A stretch of DNA of 64,000 bases from Sinorhizobium medicae (GTDB taxonomy: Bacteria; Pseudomonadota; Alphaproteobacteria; Rhizobiales; Rhizobiaceae): the NCBI RefSeq assembly GCF_007827695.1, contig NZ_VITA01000010.1, positions 151,534-215,533 on the forward strand. The letters are read 5' to 3'. A program made the position numbers and the translations under genes. Below the pieces are notes generated by a model. The model was not told the origin of the DNA. It saw nothing but the letters and a program-made list of their open reading frames with translations, and searched no databases. Below, one piece after another: positions 56,873-64,000 of the stretch (the stretch's first letter is position 1; the number at the start of each line of letters is the position of its first letter).

Positions 56873-58105
56873 ATGATCCTCAATCATCGGCTCACACGTA
56901 TTACCGTCGGCATCCTGCTGCTGGCGCTTGCAATCGCCGTCCTGCTGCCCGGATTGACCGGATACAGCAGCCTTGACGGTACGGTGAACGCCCGTTTTGC
57001 CGTCATAAACGCACCCGTCGACGGTGAGATCGACAAGGCGCCGCCTCGGATCGGGACTCCGGTGAAAGAGGGTGAAACGCTCGCGACAATCAGCAACGAG
57101 CGGGTCAACAGGGCGGTGCTGGCGTCGCTGCGCACGGATCATCGAACCGCCCTCGAGCGCGTTGCGGCGTTGCGGCGGGAGCGGGACGAACTCGTACGGC
57201 TGCGGGACGATCTTGCGGGGCGGCTGGACATTTTCCGGAACGCGACCATCGCCAGTCTGGAGCGTGAGCTCCAGATTCTGCAGAAAAGGGTCGAGGTGTC
57301 GCGCGCGCAGGAGGTGGTGGCAAGGGTCGATCTGGACCGGCGGCAGGACCTCGAGTCCAAGGGCATTTTTACCCGCAAGATGGTGGAATCAGCGGAAGCC
57401 GCCGGTGCGGCCGCGGGCGGCGAGCTCGAGATCAGCAACCTGACGGTTGAATTGTTGCAGGAACGCCTCTCGGCCGTGCGAAAGGGCATATTCATCGTCG
57501 GCGACGGCCAGAACGACGTGCCCTATTCCCGGCAGCGCCAGGACGAGGTCATCGTCCGCATCCACGATCTCAATACGCGGATCGCGGAGAACGAGACTCG
57601 GGCAAAACAGACAGACCAACAGATTGCCGAGGAGGAAAGGCGGGTCCTCAATCTCGAATCGGCAACGATCCCGTCACCCCTGGACGGTGTCGTGTGGACC
57701 AGAAATGTGGTCAGCGGCTCAAATGTCGTTCTGAACAGCGAAGTGATGCGCATCCTCGATTGCCGCGATCTGTTCGTGGATATCCTCGTTCCTGAAGTCG
57801 ACTATGACGAAATCTATCCCGGCCGCGACGCCGAGGTTCGGCTCTTCGGTCGGGGCGATGTCTTCAAGGGCCGGGTCCAGGCAGTCAAGGGCTCGTCCGC
57901 CGTCGTCGAGAAAGACTCTCTGGCGGCCAACGAGCCGGAGGCGGATGAGCGGAATGCGCGCATCCGCGTCACCCTCGCGCCCTCGGCACTCAACGCCGAT
58001 TTCGCGAACTTCTGCCAGGTCGGTCGGACGGCGCAGGTACGGTTCTCAAAACGCAGCCTTCATGTGGCGCAGTGGATTCAAAGCTTGTGGTTCAATCTCT
58101 TCTAG
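56873..58105 (+). CDS. bgsB: BgsB-like membrane fusion protein for mixed-linkage beta-glucan
   Basis: 410 residues of the HlyD family: one N-terminal helix (TVGILLLALAIAVLLPGL), a first lipoyl half (AVINAPVDGEIDKAPPRIGT), a long coiled coil (~85-270) and a C-terminal beta-barrel. In S. meliloti BgsB is an HlyD-like partner of the glucan synthase BgsA, presumably spanning the periplasm for export. The assignment rests on the bgsB-bgsA gene order and the type of both proteins. The next gene starts inside it, overlapping by 34 bases. Confidence 0.82.
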   Translation: MILNHRLTRITVGILLLALAIAVLLPGLTGYSSLDGTVNARFAVINAPVDGEIDKAPPRIGTPVKEGETLATISNERVNRAVLASLRTDHRTALERVAALRRERDELVRLRDDLAGRLDIFRNATIASLERELQILQKRVEVSRAQEVVARVDLDRRQDLESKGIFTRKMVESAEAAGAAAGGELEISNLTVELLQERLSAVRKGIFIVGDGQNDVPYSRQRQDEVIVRIHDLNTRIAENETRAKQTDQQIAEEERRVLNLESATIPSPLDGVVWTRNVVSGSNVVLNSEVMRILDCRDLFVDILVPEVDYDEIYPGRDAEVRLFGRGDVFKGRVQAVKGSSAVVEKDSLAANEPEADERNARIRVTLAPSALNADFANFCQVGRTAQVRFSKRSLHVAQWIQSLWFNLF

Positions 58106-60081
58106 CGCTTGCGCCGACATTGCTCGTCCTTGCCTTTTTTCTGCTCGGCCCGTTCAACTGGTCGCGCCATAAAAGCTGGGCGCGTGCGGTGACATGCGTT
58201 TTCGTGGCTGCCATTGCGCTGCGTTACCTCATCTGGCGCTTTACCGAAACCGTTTTGCCCTATCCGACCGATGGCGCCAATTTCTATTGGGTATGGTTCG
58301 TCTTCATCGCGGAGTTCCTCGCTTTTTCCGAGGTGGTGCTCTTCCTCATCCTGATGAGCCGCTATGTGGATCGCAGTTCCGAGGCAGACGACCTAGAGCG
58401 GAAGTTCTTCGCCGGGAATGAAAGGGAACTTCCTGCGGTCGACGTTTTCATACCGACCTATAACGAACCGCTCGACGTTCTCGAACGGACGATCGTCGGA
58501 GCCCTTGCGCTCGATCATCCCAAAGACAAGCTCAAGGTTTATGTGCTCGACGACGGCCGGCGCGACTGGCTCAAGACCTTCTGCGAGGGACGAGGCGCGA
58601 TCCACGTCACGCGCAGCGACAACGCGCATGCCAAAGCGGGCAACATGAACAACGGTTTACGCGCCAGTTCAGGCGATTTCATTGCCGTCTTCGATGCCGA
58701 CTTCGTTCCCTATCGCAGCTTCCTACGACGGACTTTGCCCTTCTTCCTCGACGAGACGATCGGCATCGTGCAGACGCCTCAGCACTTCTTCAATGTCGAT
58801 CCGATACAGTCCAATCTCGGTTTGGAGAATCTGTGGCCTGACGAGCAGCGCCTGTTCTTCGACGAAATCGCGCCGAGCCGCGACGGCTGGGACGTCAGCT
58901 TCTGCTGCGGCTCCTGTTCGATCGCCCGGCGCAAAGCGGTCGACGCCATTGGCGGGTTTCCAACCGAGTCGATCACCGAAGATCTGCTGACGACGCTGTC
59001 GATGCTGAACAGGGGTTTCAAGACTCGCTATCTCAACGAGCGGCTTTCAATGGGCTTGGCGGCCGAGAACCTCACCGGCTACTTCGTGCAGCGCGAGCGC
59101 TGGTGTCAGGGTGGCATCCAGACGCTTTACCTCCATAACGGCCCCCTGCGCGGGCCTGGGCTCTCGCTGTTTCAGCGCGTCATGTTCCTGCCCATGTCGT
59201 GGCTTGTGCAGTATCTCGTTCGCTTCATCGTCCTCCTTATTCCGATAGTCTATCTTTGGTTCGGCGCTCTGCCGCTCTATTTCACCGATGTCGCCGACTA
59301 CGTCTCGAACCAGGTGCCCCTGCTTGCGGCCTATTTCCTCCTGATGTTCTGGCTCACGCCGACGCGCTACCTTCCGCTGGTCTCCACCGCGGTCGGCACT
59401 TTCTCGACCTTTCGCATGCTGCCGACCGTCCTTTCGAGCTTGGTCAGGCCTTTCGGCAAACCCTTCAAAGTGACACCCAAGGGCAGCAGCAACGAGGAAA
59501 ATAGCTTCGACGCCTATACTTTCACCTGGATCGCTGGCTTCATCGTGGTCACCGCGCTTGGCCTTCTGATCAACATCGTTCCGGAGACGGCGCGGATAGA
59601 GGGTTCATTCTCGGCGATCGCGGCGCTTTGGTCCGGCATCAACATCGTGGTGCTGATCATCGCGTCCCTCATCTGCTTCGAGAAACCGCGGCGCCTGCTC
59701 CAGGCGTTCAAGCTCGACGAAGCGGTGAAAGTGGACGGTGTCGAAGGGCGTCTCGTCAGTCTTTCCCTGGACAAGGCAGTTGTGGCCGTTTCGACGGAAA
59801 CGCGGTTCAAATCGACCAAGGTCGGCCTGAATATAGAAGGCTTCGCGCCTCTTGAGGCGGATCTGAAGCAGGTTACCCAGCGGCGCGGAGATATCACGCG
59901 CACCGGTGACAAACAGCGCTACTACCTTCATCTTCACTACGACCTGCGTGGAGCTGAGCGCGACAAGATGATCGTAAAGCTCTACACCGGCCGCTATTCC
60001 CGCGATGTTCCCGATATCGACAAGATCGCCGTCTCCGTGAACTTGCTGCTGCGCGCATTCGGTCGGACGCGAACCGCTTGA
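58072..60081 (+). CDS. bgsA: BgsA-like mixed-linkage beta-glucan synthase (GT2)
   Basis: 669 residues, GTG start. Cellulose-synthase-like GT2 core with DDG at 160-162, DAD at 208-210, TED at 302-304 and QRERW at 340-344, so all catalytic and acceptor motifs are intact. Membrane helices flank the core: two or three before ~95, several between 365 and 610. The cytosolic C-terminal ~100 residues are not a PilZ domain; in S. meliloti BgsA this region binds c-di-GMP. The polymer has alternating beta-1,3 and beta-1,4 glucose links (established for BgsA). Length agrees with that protein. Confidence 0.85.
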   Translation: MDSKLVVQSLLALAPTLLVLAFFLLGPFNWSRHKSWARAVTCVFVAAIALRYLIWRFTETVLPYPTDGANFYWVWFVFIAEFLAFSEVVLFLILMSRYVDRSSEADDLERKFFAGNERELPAVDVFIPTYNEPLDVLERTIVGALALDHPKDKLKVYVLDDGRRDWLKTFCEGRGAIHVTRSDNAHAKAGNMNNGLRASSGDFIAVFDADFVPYRSFLRRTLPFFLDETIGIVQTPQHFFNVDPIQSNLGLENLWPDEQRLFFDEIAPSRDGWDVSFCCGSCSIARRKAVDAIGGFPTESITEDLLTTLSMLNRGFKTRYLNERLSMGLAAENLTGYFVQRERWCQGGIQTLYLHNGPLRGPGLSLFQRVMFLPMSWLVQYLVRFIVLLIPIVYLWFGALPLYFTDVADYVSNQVPLLAAYFLLMFWLTPTRYLPLVSTAVGTFSTFRMLPTVLSSLVRPFGKPFKVTPKGSSNEENSFDAYTFTWIAGFIVVTALGLLINIVPETARIEGSFSAIAALWSGINIVVLIIASLICFEKPRRLLQAFKLDEAVKVDGVEGRLVSLSLDKAVVAVSTETRFKSTKVGLNIEGFAPLEADLKQVTQRRGDITRTGDKQRYYLHLHYDLRGAERDKMIVKLYTGRYSRDVPDIDKIAVSVNLLLRAFGRTRTA

Positions 60082-60151
60082 TCGACTGCAAAGAGTTGAG
60101 GCGCGGATGCGGAAGACGGACCGCACTTTTTCCGCTCTGAACCATTTCGAT
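60082..60151 (+). repeat. partial RIME-like palindrome (copy 6)
   Basis: ATCGACTGCAAAGAGTTGAG then GCGCGGATGCGGAAGACGG pairing loosely with CCGCACTTTTTCCGCTC. It fills the whole gap between the convergent bgsA and GntR genes and probably acts as a two-way terminator. Confidence 0.55.
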
Positions 60152-60865
60152 CTAGCGGCCCTTCCGGGCATAGAGTGTGCGGGAGCGCTCCAGGTGTCGT
60201 ATCATCGCCTGTTCGGCCTCGTCTGGATCACCGCGCCGGATACAGTCGATAATCTCCTCATGTTCGCCGAGCGTGACGTTCTCTCGTCCGGTCCAGATCA
60301 GCATCTCCGTATGATACTCCTTGAGCCAGCCGAGCATCGCCTCGCTGACGGCGGTGTATATCGGATTGCCGGAAATCTGGGCAATGCGGGTGTGAAACGC
60401 CATGTCGGCCGCGATGAAGGCATCGGAATCTTCGAGTGCCGACCGCTGGCGCTTCAAGGTCTCCTCAAGTGCCGCGATGTCCTGGGCGTCGGCCCGGCTT
60501 GCTGCCTCCCTCGCCATGCCGCGCTCGAAAAAGATGCGCGCACTCTTCAGATGTTCGAGCGAATCCGAGGAGGCCGCAAGCATGATCTTTGCGGCGGCAT
60601 CCACCTGCCGGAGGAGAGACCGCGCCGTCGGCTGCAGCACCTTTGCCCTCTCGCCATGTGAAATCTCGATCAGACCCATATTGGCAAGTGCCTGCATCGC
60701 CTCGCGAATGGCCGGCCGACCGACCTGGAAGCGCTCCATCAGCATGCGCTCGGAAGGCATTTCGTCTCCGGGTTGCAGTTCGCCGCTCTCGATCGATCCC
60801 TTCAGGCGCGCAAAAACCTCGTCGGACAGTTTCCTGCGGACAATAGGGTCGGATTGGATAGCCAT
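60152..60865 (-). CDS. FadR/NanR-type GntR family regulator
   Basis: 237 residues: GntR winged helix (MPSERMLMERFQVGRPAIREAM) and an FCD effector domain (SARIFFERGMAREAASRA). It resembles the NanR subgroup. GGGAG five bases before the ATG at 60865 decides the start over 60889. It is divergent from the RuBisCO-like gene, and the gap holds the 16-bp site also present upstream of the apnO-like gene 51 kb away in this window, so it probably controls both. Confidence 0.88.
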   Translation of the reverse strand: MAIQSDPIVRRKLSDEVFARLKGSIESGELQPGDEMPSERMLMERFQVGRPAIREAMQALANMGLIEISHGERAKVLQPTARSLLRQVDAAAKIMLAASSDSLEHLKSARIFFERGMAREAASRADAQDIAALEETLKRQRSALEDSDAFIAADMAFHTRIAQISGNPIYTAVSEAMLGWLKEYHTEMLIWTGRENVTLGEHEEIIDCIRRGDPDEAEQAMIRHLERSRTLYARKGR

Positions 60866-60944
60866 GTGAACTCCCGGATTGCGGCTCATTCTCTATAGGC
60901 AGGTTTTTTACGGCAGGCGAGATTTCTCTTGCTTCAACTTAGGT

Positions 60945-60960
60945 ACTCATTATACCAGTT
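60945..60960. promoter_or_regulatory. 16-bp site shared with the apnO operon region
   Basis: ACTCATTATACCAGTT, in the divergent gap between the regulator and the RuBisCO-like gene. On the minus strand it reads GGTATAATGAG and is followed by TACC, giving GGTA-N7-TACC, and includes a TATAAT that could be the -10 of the regulator's promoter. Confidence 0.65.
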
Positions 60961-61001
60961 AAGGCGAAGAAGCTACCTGATCAATAGGAAGAGCGTCGGC
61001 A

Positions 61002-62258
61002 GTGATCCACATAACCTACCGGATAGAGACACCAGGAGACGTCGAGGCGCTGGCGAGAAAAATCGCAAGCGACCAATCAACGGGGACGTTCGTTGCTGTG
61101 CCGGGGGAAACGGAGGAGCTGAAGCGGCGGGCAGCTGCACGCGTCGTGGCCATTCGCCACCTCCCACCGGCCGACCGGGCGTCGTTGCCGGACGAGGCTG
61201 GAGACGCAACGCGTTTCAACCGGGCCGATGCGGAGATCGCATATCCTCTTGAAGCGGTGGGAACGGACCTGTCCGCCCTGATGACCATTGCAATCGGCGG
61301 CGTCTATGCCATCAAAGGCATGACCGGAATCCGTGTTGTCGACATGAAACTCCCGCCGGAGTTCGCGGCGGCGCATCCGGGTCCGCAATTCGGGGTCGCC
61401 GGCAGTCGCCGCCTGACCGGTGTCGAAGGCCGCCCCATTATCGGCACGATCGTCAAGCCGGCGCTCGGCCTGCTGCCGGACGAAACGGCAGCGCTCGTAG
61501 GCGACCTGCTTTCTTCCGGCGTCGACTTCATCAAGGACGACGAGAAGCTGATGAGCCCGGCCTATTCGCCGCTGAGTGCGCGCATCGCCGCCATCATGCC
61601 GAAGATACGCGACCATGAGCAGAAGACCGGCAAGAAAGTCATGTATGCCTTCGGCATATCCCATACCGATCCCGATGAGATGATGCGGAACCACGATCTC
61701 GTGGTCGCCGCTGGTGGCAATGCGGCGGTCGTCAATATCAATTCGATCGGCATGGGCGGTGTCGCCTTCCTGCGCAAGCGCTCGAACCTCGTGCTCCACG
61801 CCCACCGTAACGGCTGGGACATTCTCACGCGCCATGGCGGCCTGGGGATGGAGTTTTCGGTGTGGCAGCAGTTCTGGCGCCTCCTCGGAGTGGATCAGTT
61901 CCAGATCAACGGCATCCGCGTCAAATACTGGGAGCCGGACGACAGTTTCGTGAAGTCCTTCAAGGCGGTAAGCACGCCGCTGTTTTCCAGGGAGGATTGC
62001 CCGCTGCCGGTCGTGTGCTCCGGCCAATGGGGAGGACAGGCGCCCGAGACCTTTGTACGCACCGGACGTACGACCGATCTGCTCTATCTCTGCGGTGGCG
62101 GAGTCGTAAGCCACCCGGGCGGAGCCGGTGCCGGCGTGCGAGCCGTGCGTCAGGCATGGGAGGCGGCAGTCGCCGGGATACCGCTCTCGGATTATGCTAA
62201 GGAGCACCCCGAACTGGCGCAATCGATCGAGAAATTCGCCGACGGAAAGGGCGCTTGA
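61002..62258 (+). CDS. RuBisCO-like protein (form IV), probable 3-oxo-isoapionate-4-phosphate enzyme
   Basis: 418 residues, GTG start with AGGAAGAG upstream. RuBisCO large-subunit fold: K152 (GTIVKPALGL), K178 with D180 and E181 (VDFIKDDE) at the carbamate/metal site, H268/R269 (LHAHRNGW), S340 (CSGQWGGQ) and the phosphate loop GGGVVSHPGG. K308 lies near the loop-6 lysine position by eye. The sequence is of the bacterial RLP group that includes OiaX (decarboxylase giving L-erythrulose 1-phosphate) and OiaT (transcarboxylase/hydrolase giving 3-phosphoglycerate and glycolate); I cannot tell which. It is not a CO2-fixing RuBisCO: no small subunit or Calvin genes are nearby. Confidence 0.85.
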   Translation: MIHITYRIETPGDVEALARKIASDQSTGTFVAVPGETEELKRRAAARVVAIRHLPPADRASLPDEAGDATRFNRADAEIAYPLEAVGTDLSALMTIAIGGVYAIKGMTGIRVVDMKLPPEFAAAHPGPQFGVAGSRRLTGVEGRPIIGTIVKPALGLLPDETAALVGDLLSSGVDFIKDDEKLMSPAYSPLSARIAAIMPKIRDHEQKTGKKVMYAFGISHTDPDEMMRNHDLVVAAGGNAAVVNINSIGMGGVAFLRKRSNLVLHAHRNGWDILTRHGGLGMEFSVWQQFWRLLGVDQFQINGIRVKYWEPDDSFVKSFKAVSTPLFSREDCPLPVVCSGQWGGQAPETFVRTGRTTDLLYLCGGGVVSHPGGAGAGVRAVRQAWEAAVAGIPLSDYAKEHPELAQSIEKFADGKGA

Positions 62259-62371
62259 CGTCCGCCGCCGCATTGTCCGGTTCGACAGAGATCGGGCAGC
62301 GGGGTTGCCAAGTCTCGGCAATTGGATGAATGTTCCGCGGCGTCTTCGATTATTCGTTTGCGGCCGGCGAG

Positions 62372-62866
62372 ATGATTTATTTCACGGGTGATACCCATTT
62401 CGGCGACCCGCGCGTACTTCGCATCGACCGCCGCCCATTTTCCAGCATGGCCGAGCATGATGCTGCCCTCACCGTCAATTGGAACGAAACCGTATCTCCG
62501 CAGGATGAGGTCTGGCACCTCGGCGACTTCGCAGCAAAGAGAGCCGGTCTTGCACAGGATATGCTGTCACGGCTGAACGGCCGCAAACATCTGATCATCG
62601 GCAACAACGATCCGATCGATACGACCGCAGCGAGCGGCTGGCACAGCGTCCAGCATTATGCGGAGCTGACGGTCGATGGCCGGCTGCTCGTCCTCTGCCA
62701 CTATCCATTCCGGACCTGGAACCAGATGGGCAAGAGGTCGGTCAACCTGCACGGGCACTCCCATGGCAGATTGAAGCCGGTCCCGCGTCAGTTCGATGTG
62801 GGCGTGGACGCCCGAAACCTGCGGCCGGTCTGCCTGGCTGAGATTCTCCCGCAAGCCTCGCGTTGA
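62372..62866 (+). CDS. calcineurin-like metallophosphoesterase
   Basis: 164 residues with the five blocks of the superfamily: GDTHFGD, LGDF, GNND, CHYPF and HGHSHG, so a two-metal phosphoesterase. The start at 62372 gives the usual MIYFTGDTHFG; an in-frame ATG at 62330 is possible, and neither has a strong ribosome-binding site. Substrate unknown. It follows the RLP gene on the same strand after 113 bases and is probably a separate transcript. Confidence 0.85.
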   Translation: MIYFTGDTHFGDPRVLRIDRRPFSSMAEHDAALTVNWNETVSPQDEVWHLGDFAAKRAGLAQDMLSRLNGRKHLIIGNNDPIDTTAASGWHSVQHYAELTVDGRLLVLCHYPFRTWNQMGKRSVNLHGHSHGRLKPVPRQFDVGVDARNLRPVCLAEILPQASR

Positions 62867-62970
62867 AGCCGAGGATTGCACTGGCACGGGAACGTGCGAG
62901 CCCCTTTTTTGTTTATACGATGTTCTCCGACGAGGGCGCCTCGGGCGTGCGTCCGCTGTGAGGTATTTTG

Positions 62971-63546
62971 ATGCAGGAAGATCTTTTCGGGTACACCCCC
63001 ACAATGCCGGAAGGCTTTCGTTACCAAGCGGAGGTCGTTCCGCAGAAGCTTCAGGAAGCGCTCCTGGGGGTATTGCCAGGACTTTCCTTCAGGCCTTTCG
63101 ACTTTCACGGCTACGAGGGTAAGCGACGGGTGGTCTCGTTTGGCTGGAAGTACGACTTCGATACCGAATCGGTCCGCAAGATCGACGACATTCCCTCTTT
63201 TCTTTTGCCGCTACGGCAATTGGCGGCCGATTTCGCCGGGCTGCCGGCGGAGAAACTCGAGCAGGCTCTGATTACCGAATACGACGTAGGAGCACCGATC
63301 GGGTGGCACAGGGACAAGGCGGTGTTCGGCAGGGTCGTCGGTGTTTCGCTCCTCGCTCCCTGCACCTTCAGGCTTCGCCGAAGGCGCGCCGGCAAATGGG
63401 AGCGGGCATCGGTCGCTCTGGAGCCCGGCTCCGCATATCTCCTCTCCGGTGCCGCGCGGTCCGAGTGGGAGCATTCCATTCCGCCGCTGGACGGCCTGCG
63501 CTATTCGGTCACGTTCCGCGAGCTGCATGCCGGAACGACGGGTTGA
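62971..63546 (+). CDS. AlkB-like 2-oxoglutarate/Fe(II) dioxygenase
   Basis: 191 residues. Iron ligands H113, D115 (GWHRDKAVFG) and H168 (EWEHSIPP), with the arginines of LRYSVTFRE for 2-oxoglutarate. The family repairs alkylated bases by oxidative demethylation; short members such as this are closest to AlkB2/3-like or AlkB-related enzymes. GAGG seven bases before the ATG sets the start. Not in an obvious operon. Confidence 0.88.
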   Translation: MQEDLFGYTPTMPEGFRYQAEVVPQKLQEALLGVLPGLSFRPFDFHGYEGKRRVVSFGWKYDFDTESVRKIDDIPSFLLPLRQLAADFAGLPAEKLEQALITEYDVGAPIGWHRDKAVFGRVVGVSLLAPCTFRLRRRRAGKWERASVALEPGSAYLLSGAARSEWEHSIPPLDGLRYSVTFRELHAGTTG

Positions 63547-63567
63547 ACCGCGGGTACTCCGTGGATT

Positions 63568-63831
63568 TCAACCGTCCAATGTTCCCCAGGACGGGTCCCA
63601 TTGGACGTCCTCGACAAGCTCTACATAGATTGGCAGCGATCCTTCCCTATGGCTTGCTGCCAGGCGGAAGGCGGAATCCGGCTCCATCTCCTCTCCCGGG
63701 AAGATGACGTCATCCTCGGAGGGATCGCTGACCTTTCGCACATAGCCCCGGACTGCGTCGCCGGAGCGATAGAGTTTGACGACCATCGCCCCTGGCACTG
63801 GTCTTACCGGGAGCCGCTGATAGTCGGGCAT
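63568..63831 (-). CDS. small conserved-looking cytosolic protein, unknown
   Basis: 87 residues, acidic C-terminal half (DPSEDDVIFPGEEMEPD). A consensus ribosome-binding site, AAGGAGGTCCC, sits directly before the ATG, which makes this a real gene despite its size. No domain recognised. Convergent with the AlkB-like gene, 21 bases away. Downstream of its start the remaining 169 bases of the window hold no gene. Confidence 0.7.
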   Translation of the reverse strand: MPDYQRLPVRPVPGAMVVKLYRSGDAVRGYVRKVSDPSEDDVIFPGEEMEPDSAFRLAASHREGSLPIYVELVEDVQWDPSWGTLDG

Positions 63832-64000
63832 GGGACCTCCTTGAAAAACGCGACGCGTCGGGATGACATTTCAAATTCCCGCAGTCCGAACGCCTTCAAT
63901 CCTGTGCACAGGAATCCTGTGTGTCGAAACTGTGCTTATATGGGTGCGGGCGGAAGGCCGTCGGAATCCTGGTCTTTAAAGACCGTGTGCTGGCTCTGGT

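Noticed and set aside
61002..62258. Authentic CO2-fixing RuBisCO large subunit
   Set aside because: No small-subunit or other Calvin-cycle gene is nearby, and the length and loop sequences are those of form IV RuBisCO-like proteins.

Overview
The window looks like part of the second large replicon (chromid) of a Sinorhizobium/Ensifer species. It is GC-rich, dense in ABC/TRAP uptake operons each with its own regulator, and carries dispersed palindromic repeats of the RIME1 type known from rhizobia. The bgsB-bgsA pair for mixed-linkage beta-glucan is known from S. meliloti pSymB. The species call is inferred from gene content and recalled families; no search was run.

Layout. 1-0.43 kb: two small proteins. 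1-3.7 kb: a Tat-exported molybdenum oxidoreductase pair (IorAB type). 3.9-10.1 kb: AraC regulator, RND efflux pump with lipoprotein adaptor, TetR regulator. 10.2-16.5 kb: an operon for a branched sugar, best read as D-apiose/D-apionate (ApnO-like enzyme, RbsB/DUF2291/RbsA/RbsC-type ABC importer, ApsD-like dehydrogenase). 16.5-22 kb: a signalling operon (haem-motif periplasmic protein, hybrid kinase, response regulator, adenylate cyclase with its own phosphorelay domains). 22-26 kb: an unknown membrane protein coupled to a membrane-anchored ClpP-like protein, a potassium-channel-like protein with a zinc ribbon, and an SDR. 26.1-26.7 kb: remnants of an iron-siderophore locus. 27-33.5 kb: an Afu/Fbp-type ABC importer with an inositol-monophosphatase-family enzyme and a LacI regulator with three matching operators, followed by a candidate small RNA. 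34-37.8 kb: TetR-controlled tripartite ABC export genes whose permease is frameshifted. 37.8-42 kb: TRAP transporter, RpiB-family isomerase, FadR-type regulator. 42.2-54.2 kb: twelve colinear genes, nearly all minus-strand catabolism and uptake (two RidA, aldehyde dehydrogenase, class-III aminotransferase, polyamine-type ABC importer, M19 dipeptidase, two proteins of unknown function, IclR). 54.5-60.1 kb: quinone oxidoreductase, diguanylate cyclase, bgsBA. 60.1-62.3 kb: FadR/NanR-type regulator divergent from a RuBisCO-like protein. 62.3-63.8 kb: metallophosphoesterase, AlkB-like dioxygenase, a small conserved-looking protein.

The main synthesis is that the apiose operon at 10-16 kb and the RuBisCO-like gene at 61 kb carry the same 16-bp sequence in their upstream regions. 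This suggests that one regulator (60152-60865) controls a split D-apionate pathway ending in a RuBisCO-like enzyme. Other signals not explained by single genes are a palindrome directly after every solute-binding-protein gene of the four transporter operons that have internal gaps, a family of RIME-like repeats, and two decayed loci (iron uptake, ABC export).
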